DNA from: Candidatus Latescibacterota bacterium
GTDB taxonomy: Bacteria; Latescibacterota; UBA2968; UBA8231
Length of the DNA: 64,000 nucleotides
Assembly: GCA_022819745.1 (NCBI GenBank)
Contig: JAJEGS010000036.1
Location: forward strand, 139,529 to 203,528
Direction: 5' to 3'
Shown here: positions 8,415-18,282 of the stretch, piece by piece
How positions within the stretch are numbered: the first letter of the stretch is position 1
Layout: the number at the start of each line of letters is the position of its first letter
Position numbers and translations under genes: made by a program
Notes under the pieces: model-generated
Databases searched by the model: none
Seen by the model: only the letters and a program-made list of their open reading frames with translations
Told to the model about the DNA's origin: nothing

Positions 8415-9518
8415 GTGATCGAAGTAGGAGAATACAAAGTCGCCGAGCCAGACGGCATCGAGACCCCAGCCATGCTGGTTTTTGCCGACCAACTCGACCA
8501 CAACATAAAAGCAGTCGGCGAACTAGCCGGCGGCAGCGAGCATCTGTTCGTCCACGTCAAGACCCACAAGTCCATCGACGTAACGCGCAAACAGCTCGCA
8601 TCCGGCGTCGCCGGGTTCAAGTGCGCCACGCTCAAGGAACTGGAAATGGTCCTTGACGCCGGTGCGCAGGAAGCCATTTTGTCCTATCCACTGGTGCAGA
8701 AAAGCAAGGTTCTGCGCTTCGCCGAGTTGGCGCAAAGAGAGGCGACCGTCAGCGCGATTGCCAGTGCCCCCGCGCACGTGCAGGTCCTCGGCGACGTGGC
8801 GCAAGAGCGGCAGCAAACTCTCCGGGTGATGATCGACCTCAACGTAGGCATGTTCCGCACCGGCGCCCCCTTGGACGCGGCAGTGGACCTCTACCGCCAA
8901 GTGGCGCAACACCCCCACCTGTCGCCGGGCGGCCTGCACTTGTACGACGGACACGATAATCTCTCTGAGCCTCAGGCGCGCCAAGCCGCGGCCGAGCGGC
9001 ACATCCGCGATATCCAACGCCTAAAAGCAACCCTCGAAGGCGAGGGCTTGGCCGTGCCTTGGGTCGGCGGCGGCGGCTCCTTTTCCTCTTTGTACTACGC
9101 CCGCACTGAGGGGATGTACGGCTCCCCAGGCACCTGCGTGTACTGGGATGCGGGGTACGGCAGCAAAATGGCCGAGCTGCCATTCAAATGGGCGGCCCTC
9201 GTCCTGACGCAAGTGATCGATCGCTATCCCGATCACCAGACGCTTACCACGGACTTGGGCACCAAGGCCATCAGCGACGATGGTCCCCTAGCGACCCGGG
9301 CCAAGCTCTTGCAGAATCCACAGGCCGAGTTGACTAGGCAGAACGAGGAACACGGCGTCTTCGCCTGGTCCGGGCCTCAGCCCGAAGTCGGCGACTACCT
9401 CCTCGCCGTGCCTTGGCACGTGTGTCCGACGACGATTCGCTATCCGGGCGCACACGTCATCGACAGCCACGGGCAGGTCGCCGACTACTACCTGCACTCG
9501 GCCCGCGACCGCGCCTAA
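8415..9518 (+). CDS. D-threonine aldolase / D-serine dehydratase-like PLP enzyme
   Basis: 367 residues from a GTG start at 8415, which has a ggaag site just upstream. A longer frame reaches back to 8280 but its extra 45 residues have no family similarity and would collide with the divergent gene. The N-terminal barrel begins ETPAMLVFADQLDHNI and contains HVKTHKS, the PLP-lysine region of fold-type III D-threonine aldolases and D-serine dehydratases. GGGGSFSSLYY is a phosphate-binding loop. The C-terminal VPWHVCPTTIRYPG carries the His and Cys that bind zinc in this family. Likely reaction: cleavage or deamination of a D-hydroxy amino acid. The anmK gene follows after one base, so they form an operon. 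Confidence 0.85.
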   Translation: MIEVGEYKVAEPDGIETPAMLVFADQLDHNIKAVGELAGGSEHLFVHVKTHKSIDVTRKQLASGVAGFKCATLKELEMVLDAGAQEAILSYPLVQKSKVLRFAELAQREATVSAIASAPAHVQVLGDVAQERQQTLRVMIDLNVGMFRTGAPLDAAVDLYRQVAQHPHLSPGGLHLYDGHDNLSEPQARQAAAERHIRDIQRLKATLEGEGLAVPWVGGGGSFSSLYYARTEGMYGSPGTCVYWDAGYGSKMAELPFKWAALVLTQVIDRYPDHQTLTTDLGTKAISDDGPLATRAKLLQNPQAELTRQNEEHGVFAWSGPQPEVGDYLLAVPWHVCPTTIRYPGAHVIDSHGQVADYYLHSARDRA

Positions 9519-9519
9519 C

Positions 9520-10671
9520 ATGCACCGGCTGGCAGAGCTAGCCGCCAAAGAGCGGCGGCGGGTCGTGGGGCTAATGTCCGGCACCTCGGCCGACGGGATT
9601 GACGCCGTGCTGGTCGATCTGTGGGGCTGTGGCGAATCCACGCGCTACGAAATTTTGTCCTTTAACACCACGCCACTGCCCAGCGATTTGCGGCGCGAGG
9701 TGTTCGCTCTCTTCGCCGAGGATGCGTCGCTCGACGCCCTGTGCCGGGTCAACTTTGCCCTCGGCGAGGCTTTTGCAACAGCGGCTTTAGCCGCAGTCGA
9801 GCAGGCCAAGCTCAGTCCCGAATCCATCGACCTGATTGGCTCGCACGGGCAGACCGTGCGCCATCTGCCGGCTAGCGGGGCCACCTTGCAGATTGGCGAG
9901 CCTGCCGTCATTGCCGCGCGCACGGGCGCAGTGACCATTGCGGACTTTCGCGCGGCCGACATGGCCGTCGGCGGCGAGGGCGCACCGCTAGTGCCGCTAG
10001 TGGATCATCTGCTCTTTGCCCATCCGCACGAGGGGCGTCTGCTGCTCAATATCGGCGGGATCGCCAACATCGCGGCCTTGCCAGCCAACGCTGATACCAG
10101 CGCAGTACGGGCCTTTGATCTAGGGCCGGGCAACATGCTCATCGACGCGGCGGTGGCGCACTGCACCGAGGGGCGCGAGCAATTCGACCGGGGGGGTGAG
10201 CGAGCGGCGCGGGGGCGCGTCGATGAAACCCTGTTGGCCGAGCTGATGCGCCACCGCTTCTTGCAGCGCGAGCCGCCCAAATCCACGGGGCGCGAGGAAT
10301 TTGGCGAGCCTTTCCTCGCGGACATTCTCCGGCGCGGCACGTGGAATGACTCCGACCTGATCGCCACGCTGACCGCCTTTACCGTGCAATCCATTGCCGA
10401 GGGCATTCGCCGCTTTTGCCCGGGAGAGTTCGCCAAGCTCTGGGTCGGCGGTGGCGGCGTCCACAATCCGCGCATTATGGCTGGGTTGCGCCACGCGCTG
10501 CCAGATATAGCGGTGAAGTCGCTGGCCGAACTAGGCGTCGATCCAGACGCGCGCGAGGCTCTCTCCTTTGCGGTGCTTGCCAACGAGACGCTGATGGGCC
10601 GCACCGGCAATATCCCGGCCGTCACCCGTGCACAGCGTCCGGTCGTCCTCGGCAAAATCGCCCTGCCGTGA
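9520..10671 (+). CDS. anmK: Anhydro-N-acetylmuramic acid kinase AnmK
   Basis: 383 residues, the normal AnmK length. GLMSGTSADGIDAVLVDL at the N-terminus is the ATP-binding signature of AnmK within the hexokinase/Hsp70/actin superfamily. LIGSHGQTVRHLP, ADFRAADMAVGGEGAPLVP (catalytic Asp region), LLNIGGIANI and LWVGGGGVHNP follow in family order. The enzyme cleaves the 1,6-anhydro ring of anhMurNAc and phosphorylates it to MurNAc-6-phosphate in cytoplasmic murein recycling. It starts one base after the preceding stop. A palindromic repeat follows. With murA at 39381 it indicates a peptidoglycan-bearing cell. Confidence 0.95.
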   Translation: MHRLAELAAKERRRVVGLMSGTSADGIDAVLVDLWGCGESTRYEILSFNTTPLPSDLRREVFALFAEDASLDALCRVNFALGEAFATAALAAVEQAKLSPESIDLIGSHGQTVRHLPASGATLQIGEPAVIAARTGAVTIADFRAADMAVGGEGAPLVPLVDHLLFAHPHEGRLLLNIGGIANIAALPANADTSAVRAFDLGPGNMLIDAAVAHCTEGREQFDRGGERAARGRVDETLLAELMRHRFLQREPPKSTGREEFGEPFLADILRRGTWNDSDLIATLTAFTVQSIAEGIRRFCPGEFAKLWVGGGGVHNPRIMAGLRHALPDIAVKSLAELGVDPDAREALSFAVLANETLMGRTGNIPAVTRAQRPVVLGKIALP

Positions 10672-10683
10672 ACCCACATCCGC

Positions 10684-10711
10684 GTAGGGGCGACCGGTCG
10701 GTCGCCCCTAC
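10684..10711. repeat. Perfect palindromic intergenic repeat (REP-like)
   Basis: gtaggggcgacc (10684-10695), a four-base loop, then ggtcgcccctac (10700-10711): a perfect 12-bp stem. It lies between anmK and the M16C protease gene. A similar gtaggggg-type hairpin is at 61266-61295. It may act as a transcript-stabilising hairpin or weak terminator; no T-run follows. Confidence 0.8.
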
Positions 10712-10783
10712 ATTTGATAAAAATCCGCCCCGCAAATATGTTTGCCCGCTAGCTTTTTCGACATACACCACAAAGGAGACCCA

Positions 10784-13681
10784 ATGGATCGCCGCGATTT
10801 TGAACTGCTGCGCGACGAAGAAATTCCCGAGCTCAATACCCGCGCCCTGCTCTATCGGCACCGCACCGGCTGCGAGATCGTCTCGCTGATCAACGACGAC
10901 GAAAACAAAGTCTTTGGCATCAATTTCCGCACCCCGCCGACCGACTCGACCGGCATTGCCCACATCCTCGAACACTCGGTGCTGTGCGGGTCGCGCAAGT
11001 ACCCGGTCAAGGAGCCGTTTGTCGAGCTGATCAAAGGCTCGCTCAACACTTTCCTCAACGCCTTCACCTATCCAGACAAAACCTGCTACCCGGTCGCCAG
11101 CACCAACGTGCAGGATTTCTACAACCTGATCGACGTGTACCTCGACGCCGTCTTCTACCCGCGGCTGACGCCAGAAGTCCTGCAACAGGAAGGCTGGCAC
11201 TACGAGCTAGAAGACCCCGGCGACCCGCTGCGCTACAAAGGCGTGGTATTTAACGAAATGAAGGGCTCGTATTCCGATCCCGAGCGGATTCTAGGCGAGC
11301 GTATCCAGCAATCCATCTTCCCGGACACCACCTACGGCGTGGATTCCGGCGGCGACCCGCGCCACATCCCGGCCCTCACTTTTGACCAGTTCAAGCGCTT
11401 CCACGACGACTTTTACCACCCATCTAATGCCCGCATCTACTTCTACGGCGACGACGACCCCCAGCAGCGCCTTGCGCTGTTGCACGATTATCTCAGCGAC
11501 TATGACGCGCATTCCGTTAACTCTACCATTGGCACCCAGCCGCGCTTTGCCGCGCCCAAGCGGCAGCAATTTCCTTATGCAGTCAATCCAGACGCGGTCG
11601 AAGAGCCGAAGTGCTTTGTCGTGCTCACTTGGCTGTTGCAAGACGATATTGACGCGGACGAGCGTCGTGCCCTCCAAGTACTCGAACACGCGCTGCTCGG
11701 CACTCCGGGGTCTCCGCTGCGCAAGGCCCTGATTGACTCTGGGCTGGGCGAGGATTTGACTGGCAGCGGGCTAGAGGTCGAATTGGCGCAGATGTTCTTC
11801 AGCGTGGGTCTGAAGGGCGTGCAGCAGGCCGATGTCGATGCAGTCGAGGCTCTGATCTTGCAACACCTCGGCGAGCTAGCGGACGGCGGGATCGACCAAG
11901 GGATGGTCGCGGCCTCGTTGCACACTGCGGAGTTCCGCTTCCGGGAAAATAACACCGGGTCTTTTCCGCGCGGCTTGGGGCTGATGCTGCGGCTGTTGAC
12001 CGACTGGCTCTACGACCGCGATCCCTTCACGCCTTTGCGCTTTGCCGATTCCTTCGCCGCACTCAAGGCCAAACTAACGGCGGACGACCGCTATCTAGAG
12101 GGGCTGATCCAACGCCACCTTTTAGACAACGCGCACCGCACGACTGTGGTCCTTCAGCCCGACGCTGAGTTGGGGACGCGACAGGAGGAAGAAGAGACCG
12201 CACGTTTAGCAGCGGCTCGGGCGGACATGAGCCACGCAGATTTAGAAGAACTGGTCGCATCTACCGAAAAGCTCAAGCATCTACAAGAAAAACCCGACGC
12301 GCCCGAAGACCTAGCCAAATTGCCTCGCCTGCAATTGAGCGACCTCGACAAAGCGATCAAGACCGTGCCTCGGCAAGAGGACCAAATCGCCGGGGTGCCG
12401 GTGCTCCAGCACGACCTTTTCACCAATGGCATCGCCTATCTCGACGTGGGCTGCGATCTGCGAGTGCTGCCCCAAGAGCTTGTGCCCTATATCCCGCTCT
12501 TTGGCCGCGCCCTGCTGGAGATGGGTACCGAACGCATGAACTTCGTCGAGCTGCAACAGCGGATCGGTAGCCAAACCGGCGGCCTGAGCGCCCACTCGAT
12601 GGTGGGGGCACGCCCCGATGGCGGGCCGGCCGCGGCGTACCTCTTTTTGCGCGGCAAGGCCATGGTCGAACGGGTCGCCGATCTGACGGCGATTGTGCGC
12701 GACGTGCTGCTAGAGAGCCGCCTCGACGATCAGGAGCGCTTCTTGCAGATGGCCTTAGAAGAGCGAGCTAGCGCGGAGGCCGGGCTGGTGCCGGGCGGGC
12801 ATCGGGTGGTATTAACGCGGCTGCGCGCGCAATTCGACGAAACTGGCTGGCTCGCAGAGCAGATGCGCGGCTTGAGCTATCTGTTCTTCTTGCGGCAGCT
12901 CATCGACGACATCCGCAGCGACTGGCCAGCCGTGCAGGCGCGGCTTGAGCAGATCCGCGCCCTGCTGGTCAACCGGCCGGGTATGCTGTGCAACGCGACC
13001 GTGGCCGGCGGCGACCGCGCTGCGTGCGACCAGAGCCTAGCCGCGCTGCTGCGCGAGTTGCCGCAAGAGGCGCACTCGCCCGCGACGTGGACGCCGAGCC
13101 TGACCGCGGCCGACGAGGGCCTGACCGTTCCCGCCCAAGTCAACTACGTGGGCAAGGCGGCCAACCTCTTCGCGCTCGGCTACGAATTGGACGGATCGTC
13201 GGCCGTCATCACGCGCTACTTGGCCACGACTTGGCTGTGGGATCGGGTGCGCGTCCAAGGCGGGGCCTACGGGGCCTTTTGCTCCCTCGATCCGTTTACC
13301 GGCGTGTTCGCGTACGGGTCGTACCGCGACCCCAACCTGCTGGAGACGCTACAAGTGTACGACCAGAGCGGCTCCTTCTTGCGCGATTATCCGATCAGCC
13401 GCGACGAGCTGACCAAGGCCATCATCGGCACCATCGGCGACATCGACGCGTACCAGCTCCCCGACGCCAAGGGCTACGCCTCGCTGACGCGCTATCTGAC
13501 CGGCATCGACGACGACTATCGCCAGCAAATGCGCAATCAAGTCTTGGGCACCAAGGCCGAGCACTTTGCCGAGTTTGCCGCGGTGCTGGATCAAGTCGGC
13601 GCAGCGGGCCGGGTCGCAGTGCTGGGGTCGGCGGATGCGATTGAACGCGCAAGTTGGCTGACGCCGGTCAAGGTGCTGTGA
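10784..13681 (+). CDS. M16C-family metalloprotease (PreP/Cym1-like)
   Basis: 965 residues from ATG at 10784 with aaaggaga just upstream; an in-frame TTG at 10742 is rejected. The inverted zinc motif HILEH (H60, E63, H64) is followed by the downstream glutamate in VFNEMKG (E158), the third zinc ligand of presequence proteases. CGSRKYPVKEPF and the block around ASTNVQDFYNLID are further M16C signatures. The length matches the single-chain clamshell of four homologous domains. These enzymes degrade short unstructured peptides in a closed chamber. No signal peptide is visible, so it is probably cytoplasmic. A Rho-independent terminator lies about 200 bp downstream. Confidence 0.92.
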   Translation: MDRRDFELLRDEEIPELNTRALLYRHRTGCEIVSLINDDENKVFGINFRTPPTDSTGIAHILEHSVLCGSRKYPVKEPFVELIKGSLNTFLNAFTYPDKTCYPVASTNVQDFYNLIDVYLDAVFYPRLTPEVLQQEGWHYELEDPGDPLRYKGVVFNEMKGSYSDPERILGERIQQSIFPDTTYGVDSGGDPRHIPALTFDQFKRFHDDFYHPSNARIYFYGDDDPQQRLALLHDYLSDYDAHSVNSTIGTQPRFAAPKRQQFPYAVNPDAVEEPKCFVVLTWLLQDDIDADERRALQVLEHALLGTPGSPLRKALIDSGLGEDLTGSGLEVELAQMFFSVGLKGVQQADVDAVEALILQHLGELADGGIDQGMVAASLHTAEFRFRENNTGSFPRGLGLMLRLLTDWLYDRDPFTPLRFADSFAALKAKLTADDRYLEGLIQRHLLDNAHRTTVVLQPDAELGTRQEEEETARLAAARADMSHADLEELVASTEKLKHLQEKPDAPEDLAKLPRLQLSDLDKAIKTVPRQEDQIAGVPVLQHDLFTNGIAYLDVGCDLRVLPQELVPYIPLFGRALLEMGTERMNFVELQQRIGSQTGGLSAHSMVGARPDGGPAAAYLFLRGKAMVERVADLTAIVRDVLLESRLDDQERFLQMALEERASAEAGLVPGGHRVVLTRLRAQFDETGWLAEQMRGLSYLFFLRQLIDDIRSDWPAVQARLEQIRALLVNRPGMLCNATVAGGDRAACDQSLAALLRELPQEAHSPATWTPSLTAADEGLTVPAQVNYVGKAANLFALGYELDGSSAVITRYLATTWLWDRVRVQGGAYGAFCSLDPFTGVFAYGSYRDPNLLETLQVYDQSGSFLRDYPISRDELTKAIIGTIGDIDAYQLPDAKGYASLTRYLTGIDDDYRQQMRNQVLGTKAEHFAEFAAVLDQVGAAGRVAVLGSADAIERASWLTPVKVL

Positions 13682-13999
13682 GCATCGCCGCGATAACGAT
13701 TGCCAATTCAACAACTTTTTAGAGCCGATACTGGCGGCATTATAGCTAACACGGAAAGTCGTGGAAGTCCACGTAAAATCGTGGAAAATACACGAAAAAA
13801 CGTGGAAAACCTTGCGCCAACCGGCTGAGGCCGCATCTTGAGCAAGCCTCACCACATTATTTTAAGTATCCTATTTTCAATCCTTTAGGTCGATCCTAAA
13901 GGATTTTTTTGTGCGGGGCATGGTACGTGGCACGAAATGTGCAAGTATCTTGTTGACGGCCAGAGCATCAAAACGACCAAACACTCTATCGGTGATCCT
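13682..13999 (+). other. Intergenic stretch with CGTGG/CCACG repeats and a terminator
   Basis: No gene is seen here. From 13759 to 13810 there are closely spaced cgtggaa elements: tcgtggaagtccacgtaaaa, then tcgtggaaaatacacgaaaa, then cgtggaaaac, each about 20-22 bp and partly self-complementary (CGTGG...CCACG). They lie before the terminator at 13880, so they belong to the 3' end of the protease transcript or to an untranscribed site. The remaining 90 bp up to 14000 must hold the promoter of the next gene, but I cannot place it confidently. Confidence 0.6.
13880..13910 (+). terminator. Rho-independent terminator after the M16C protease gene
   Basis: atcctttagg, tcga, then cctaaaggat gives a 10-bp stem directly followed by seven T residues. 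Confidence 0.88.
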
Positions 14000-16132
14000 A
14001 TGCGCTGTTTTCTCTTTGCCGCTTTATCGCTGACGGCTCCTCTTGGGGCCTTTGCCCTAACGTGGGATTTCGACGATGGCTCCACTTGGGGCTGGACCGC
14101 CCGGGAAAGTTCTTCTTATAGCACTCAATATACTCGCGAACCACTACACAGCGAGGTCGTCGATGGCGTCTGGCGCATTGCACCGGCTCCTACTGGAAGA
14201 CCCACCGTTCAATTGCGCTCGCCAATGATCGGCGAAGACTCAGCCCTGTTCGACCGCCTCACCCTACGGCTGCGCCTCATACACCACAGTCCCACCGAAG
14301 AGCCATTCGGGATGATCTGGTCCAATGCCGAGTCCAGACGCCTCCTCAGAGGGGGGTTTGGTACGGGCCGTCAGCAATCCTATCCCATCGAATGGGAAGA
14401 CATCACCCTAGATCTACGTGCCTTAGCAGCAGCAGACGCAGAGCGAAATACCGTTTGGCAGGACACCCTTTTTAATATTCGCATAAATATGCTGCTATAC
14501 CGGGACTCGCAGGACGTGGACAATCATCCAAAGTTTTTAGAAATAGACTGGATCCAGCTCACAGGGGCTGAAGAGCTGGCACAGGGAGAATTGTCGCCTG
14601 AAGATATCGGTGTGGAGGTGGGATCACCCGGCACATTGTTCGCCGCGCCCAACTTTTCCCCTCTCGGCGAGGGCATCGGCATCCCAAACAATCGGCGAGG
14701 CCGTGGGCGAGACCATCTGCGAGTATCACAAGGCGCAGTGGGCGACATAGACGGCGATGGAGATGCGGATCTCGTGGTGTTCTGGCGTCGCCTCGTGGAC
14801 CGCGAAATACACCAGGGCTGGACTGCGGCGTCCAACGACGGGCTAGGCGGTTTTGAACCCACCCAAGAAGTCACCCTCTCAACCGCATCCTTTCGCGGCT
14901 ACACGCCAAGCATTGACCTGCGGGGAAGCGACTTCGATGGCGATGGGCTTCTGGATCTGGTCGTTGACAAAGACTTGACCGTCGAACTGTGGTACAACTG
15001 GGGCGACGGCTTTGATCCCGCCCTGGAACTGTCCAACGTCGACCTCGTTGGCTTGGCCGATGGCGACGGCGACGGCAATGTGGACCTGTTGGTCTCCGAC
15101 TTGGGGTACCGAGAAGTGAGCCTGTGGATCAACGACGGCTACGACTTTGTCAGCAGCGACACATTCGTCCTCGACAGCGAGGAGATACTCATTCCCTACC
15201 TGCCTGCCGGACAATCCCTCGGTGAAGCCGCGAGCCTGTTGTGGAATGGACAGTGCTATTTCCCGCCCTTCGAACCTCAAGTGCCCCAAGGCCCCTATCA
15301 ATTGACCCAGCCGTGGGCCGCTAGCCAACCACCGCCGCTCTCTTTCGAAGCCGCGGTCAGTCCCTGTGCCCTGCACCTGATGACCGACCTCGATGGCAAT
15401 GGGACGGTGGACCTACTCGGCTCCCCCGAGCGCATAGAGACGTTCTTTGAAACCGACCATTATGGCTTGGACTTGTGGCGTCTGGACGCCTCCGGCGTGC
15501 TGGCACGCCATTCCTTGCTCGACTGGAAGGCGTTCCCGTCGCACGCAGCCACCACCAGCGACCTCAACGGCGATAGCCTCCTAGATGTGGCCCTAGTCGT
15601 TGGCAACTCGACCGTTGGTTCGGCACTGGTGGTATGGCTCGGCCAACGCAACGGCGCACCCATCTTCGAAGGCCACTATCCCCTACCCGGCGAGGGCAGT
15701 CAGGTCTTCGCCAGCGATGTCAACGGCGATGGCGATACCGATCTGGTCGTGCTGGGAACGAATCCGGCCAGCGGCCACGGCGGTGTCTTCGTCTTGATCA
15801 ACCAAGGCACCCCGGCCACAGCCGTAACCAGCGAGGCGGTGGCCACGCCAACAGCCTTTTCCCTCGGAGCCAACTATCCCAACCCATTCAATCCCGCCAC
15901 GACCATCCCCTTAGCTGTGCCCGCCGGAGCGAGGAACGTGGATTTAACCATCTACAACGTCCTAGGGCAGCCGACGCGCCAAGTGTGGACGGGGCCGCTG
16001 CCCGCTGGAGAGCACGAGCTGACTTGGGATGGCCGAGATGCACACGGCCATCCCGTCGCCACTGGAATCTATGTCTATCGGGTGCAAGTGGACGCGCAGA
16101 CGCGCACCCGCAAAATGGTCAAACTCGAATAG
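14000..16132 (+). CDS. Secreted FG-GAP/VCBS propeller protein with FlgD-like C-terminal tail, copy 1
   Basis: 710 residues from ATG 14000, chosen because the two following paralogues start at the equivalent signal peptide (MRCFLFAALSLTAPLGAFA, cleavage before LTWDF). The N-terminal 200 residues form a jelly-roll-like domain opening LTWDFDDGSTWGW and ending DWIQLTGAEEL. The middle contains several calcium-type DxDGDGxxD loops (GDIDGDGDADLVV, SDFDGDGLLDLVV, GDVNGDGDTDLVVLG), as in FG-GAP/VCBS beta-propellers. The last 95 residues contain NYPNPFNPATTIPL, then YNVLGQP, LTWDGRD and TGIYVYRV, the FlgD-Ig or Por-secretion-type sorting tail. Probably displayed on or released from the cell surface; the binding target is unknown. 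First of three tandem paralogues. Confidence 0.85.
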   Translation: MRCFLFAALSLTAPLGAFALTWDFDDGSTWGWTARESSSYSTQYTREPLHSEVVDGVWRIAPAPTGRPTVQLRSPMIGEDSALFDRLTLRLRLIHHSPTEEPFGMIWSNAESRRLLRGGFGTGRQQSYPIEWEDITLDLRALAAADAERNTVWQDTLFNIRINMLLYRDSQDVDNHPKFLEIDWIQLTGAEELAQGELSPEDIGVEVGSPGTLFAAPNFSPLGEGIGIPNNRRGRGRDHLRVSQGAVGDIDGDGDADLVVFWRRLVDREIHQGWTAASNDGLGGFEPTQEVTLSTASFRGYTPSIDLRGSDFDGDGLLDLVVDKDLTVELWYNWGDGFDPALELSNVDLVGLADGDGDGNVDLLVSDLGYREVSLWINDGYDFVSSDTFVLDSEEILIPYLPAGQSLGEAASLLWNGQCYFPPFEPQVPQGPYQLTQPWAASQPPPLSFEAAVSPCALHLMTDLDGNGTVDLLGSPERIETFFETDHYGLDLWRLDASGVLARHSLLDWKAFPSHAATTSDLNGDSLLDVALVVGNSTVGSALVVWLGQRNGAPIFEGHYPLPGEGSQVFASDVNGDGDTDLVVLGTNPASGHGGVFVLINQGTPATAVTSEAVATPTAFSLGANYPNPFNPATTIPLAVPAGARNVDLTIYNVLGQPTRQVWTGPLPAGEHELTWDGRDAHGHPVATGIYVYRVQVDAQTRTRKMVKLE

Positions 16133-16154
16133 TACCGACCTCTGGAGAAAAACT

Positions 16155-18257
16155 ATGCACTACGCGCTCTTTGCACTTCTATTGTTGGTCGCTCCACGCG
16201 GAGCCTCTGCCCTGACGTGGGATTTCGCCGACGGCACCACTTGGGGCTGGACTGCCCAAGAAAGTTCTCAATATAGCCCTAGGCATACTAGCGACCCATT
16301 ACAAAGCGAAATCATCGATGGCGTCTGGCGCATTGCGCCGGTGCCTGGTACAAGACCCACCGTTCGATTGCACTCGCCGTTGATCGGCAAAGACTCAGCC
16401 CTGTTCGACCGCCTCACCCTACGGCTGCGCCTCATACACCATAGTCCTACCAAGGGGCCATTCTGGATGGTCTGGTCCAATGCCGAGAAAAGACGCCGCC
16501 CTAAAGAGGTGTTTAGTAGTATGTGGGAAGACCTTCAACCCTATCCCTTCGAATGGGAAGACATCACCATAGATCTACGCGCCTTGGCAGCAGACCCAGA
16601 GCGGCCGGTCTCTTGGCAGGATACCCTATTTATTTTTCAAATAGACATGATGTTATTCCGAGACTCGCAGGACGTGGCCAACCATCCAAAGTTTTTAGAA
16701 CTAGACTGGATCCAGCTTACAGGAGCAGAAGAGTTGGCGCAGGGGGAATTGTCGCCTAGGGATATCGCGGCGGAGGTAGGGCCGCCCGGCACGCTGTTCG
16801 CCGAACCCGAGTTTTTCCCGCTCGGAGAGGGCATCGGCATCCCGGATAGTCGGCAAGGCTATCGGCGAGAACCGCGAGGCGCGGTGGGCGACGTGGACGG
16901 CGATGGCCATGCGGATCTAGTGGTGGCCTGGGACCGCCTTGTGGACGACGAAAGGCAACTGGGCTGGACTATGGCGTCCAACGACGGGCTAGGCGGCTTT
17001 GAATTCACCCAAGAAGTCCCCCTCTCAACCATACCTTTTGACGACACTCCATACATTGCCCTGCGGGGAAGCGACTTCGACGGCGATGGACTTTTGGATT
17101 TGGCTGTAGTCGAAGGTGGGACCATCGAAATGTGGTACAACTGGGGTGGCGGCTTTGATCCCACCATAGAACTGTCCGGCGTCGGGTTCGCTGGCTTGGC
17201 CGATGGCGATGGCGACGGCGATATAGACTTGCTAGTCGGGGAGCACGACAGCGGATCGTATTACGTGACCTTGTGGATCAACGACGGCTACGACTTTGTC
17301 AGTGGCGATAGATTCGTCCTCGACAGCGAGGAGACGCTTGATTTCTACCTACCGGCCGGACAACCCCTAGGCCAAGCCGCAAGCGTGTTGTGGAACCGAC
17401 CCTGCTATCAGTCTCCAGGTCCTTGGCAACTGACCCGGCCGTGGGCCGCCGTCCAACAACCACCGCTTTCTTTCGAGGCCGAGGTCCATCCTTGCGCTCT
17501 GCATCTACTAGCCGACTTCGATGGCAATGGGACGGTGGACCTACTCGGCTCCCCCGAGCGCATAGGTACGTCCTTCAGCACCACGGACTACTACGGCTTG
17601 GCTCTGTGGCGCATGGACGCCTCCGGCGTGTTGGCACGCGACTCCTTGCTCGACTGGAAAGTGTTCCCGTTAGTGGCCACCACCAACGACCTCAACGGCG
17701 ATGGCGTGCTGGATGTGGCCTTGATCGTTAGCAACTTGACCGTCGGTTCGGCCCTAGCGGTATTGCTCGGCCAGCGCAACGGCGCACCCGTCCTCGAAGG
17801 CTACTACCCCCTGCCAGACGAGGGCAGTCAAGTGATCACCGGCGATGTCAACGGCGATGGCGACACCGATCTGGTCGTGCTAGGAACCAGTCCCACAAGC
17901 GACCTCGGAGGCGTCTTTGTCTTTATCAACCAAGGCACCTCGGCCACCGTCGTAACTACTGAGACGGCCACGCCAACAGCCTTTGCTTTAGGTGCCAATT
18001 ACCCCAACCCATTCAATCCCGCCACGACCATCCCCTTGGCCGTGCCCGCCGAGGCCAAAAACGTGGACTTAACCATCTACAACATCCTAGGACAGCCGCT
18101 GCGCCAAGTATGGACGGGGCCGCTACCCGCTGGCGAACATCGGCTAACTTGGGACGGTCGAGATGCGCAGGGCCACCCCGTCGCCACTGGGGTCTATGTA
18201 TATCGATTGCAGGTGGACGAGCAGACGCACGCCCGCAAAATGGTCAAGATAGAATAG
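16155..18257 (+). CDS. Secreted FG-GAP/VCBS propeller protein with FlgD-like C-terminal tail, copy 2
   Basis: 700 residues from ATG 16155, preceded by tctggagaaaa. A longer in-frame start at 16029 lies inside the previous gene and is rejected. Signal peptide MHYALFALLLLVAPRGASA, then LTWDFADGTTWGW. It has the same three-part plan as copy 1: jelly-roll-like N-terminus, six or so Asp-rich propeller loops (GDVDGDGHADLVV, GSDFDGDGLLDLAV, GDVNGDGDTDLVV) and a tail with NYPNPFNPATTIPLA. DNA similarity to copies 1 and 3 is high along the whole length, and differences concentrate in the propeller faces and in the loop around 16480-16540. The spacing of 22 bp to the previous stop suggests cotranscription. 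Confidence 0.85.
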   Translation: MHYALFALLLLVAPRGASALTWDFADGTTWGWTAQESSQYSPRHTSDPLQSEIIDGVWRIAPVPGTRPTVRLHSPLIGKDSALFDRLTLRLRLIHHSPTKGPFWMVWSNAEKRRRPKEVFSSMWEDLQPYPFEWEDITIDLRALAADPERPVSWQDTLFIFQIDMMLFRDSQDVANHPKFLELDWIQLTGAEELAQGELSPRDIAAEVGPPGTLFAEPEFFPLGEGIGIPDSRQGYRREPRGAVGDVDGDGHADLVVAWDRLVDDERQLGWTMASNDGLGGFEFTQEVPLSTIPFDDTPYIALRGSDFDGDGLLDLAVVEGGTIEMWYNWGGGFDPTIELSGVGFAGLADGDGDGDIDLLVGEHDSGSYYVTLWINDGYDFVSGDRFVLDSEETLDFYLPAGQPLGQAASVLWNRPCYQSPGPWQLTRPWAAVQQPPLSFEAEVHPCALHLLADFDGNGTVDLLGSPERIGTSFSTTDYYGLALWRMDASGVLARDSLLDWKVFPLVATTNDLNGDGVLDVALIVSNLTVGSALAVLLGQRNGAPVLEGYYPLPDEGSQVITGDVNGDGDTDLVVLGTSPTSDLGGVFVFINQGTSATVVTTETATPTAFALGANYPNPFNPATTIPLAVPAEAKNVDLTIYNILGQPLRQVWTGPLPAGEHRLTWDGRDAQGHPVATGVYVYRLQVDEQTHARKMVKIE

Positions 18258-18282
18258 ACGAGCCGACTTCTGGAGGAACATT

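Noticed and set aside
10005..10679. 224-residue minus-strand open frame
   Set aside because: Antisense to anmK; Ser/Arg-rich composition typical of a shadow frame.
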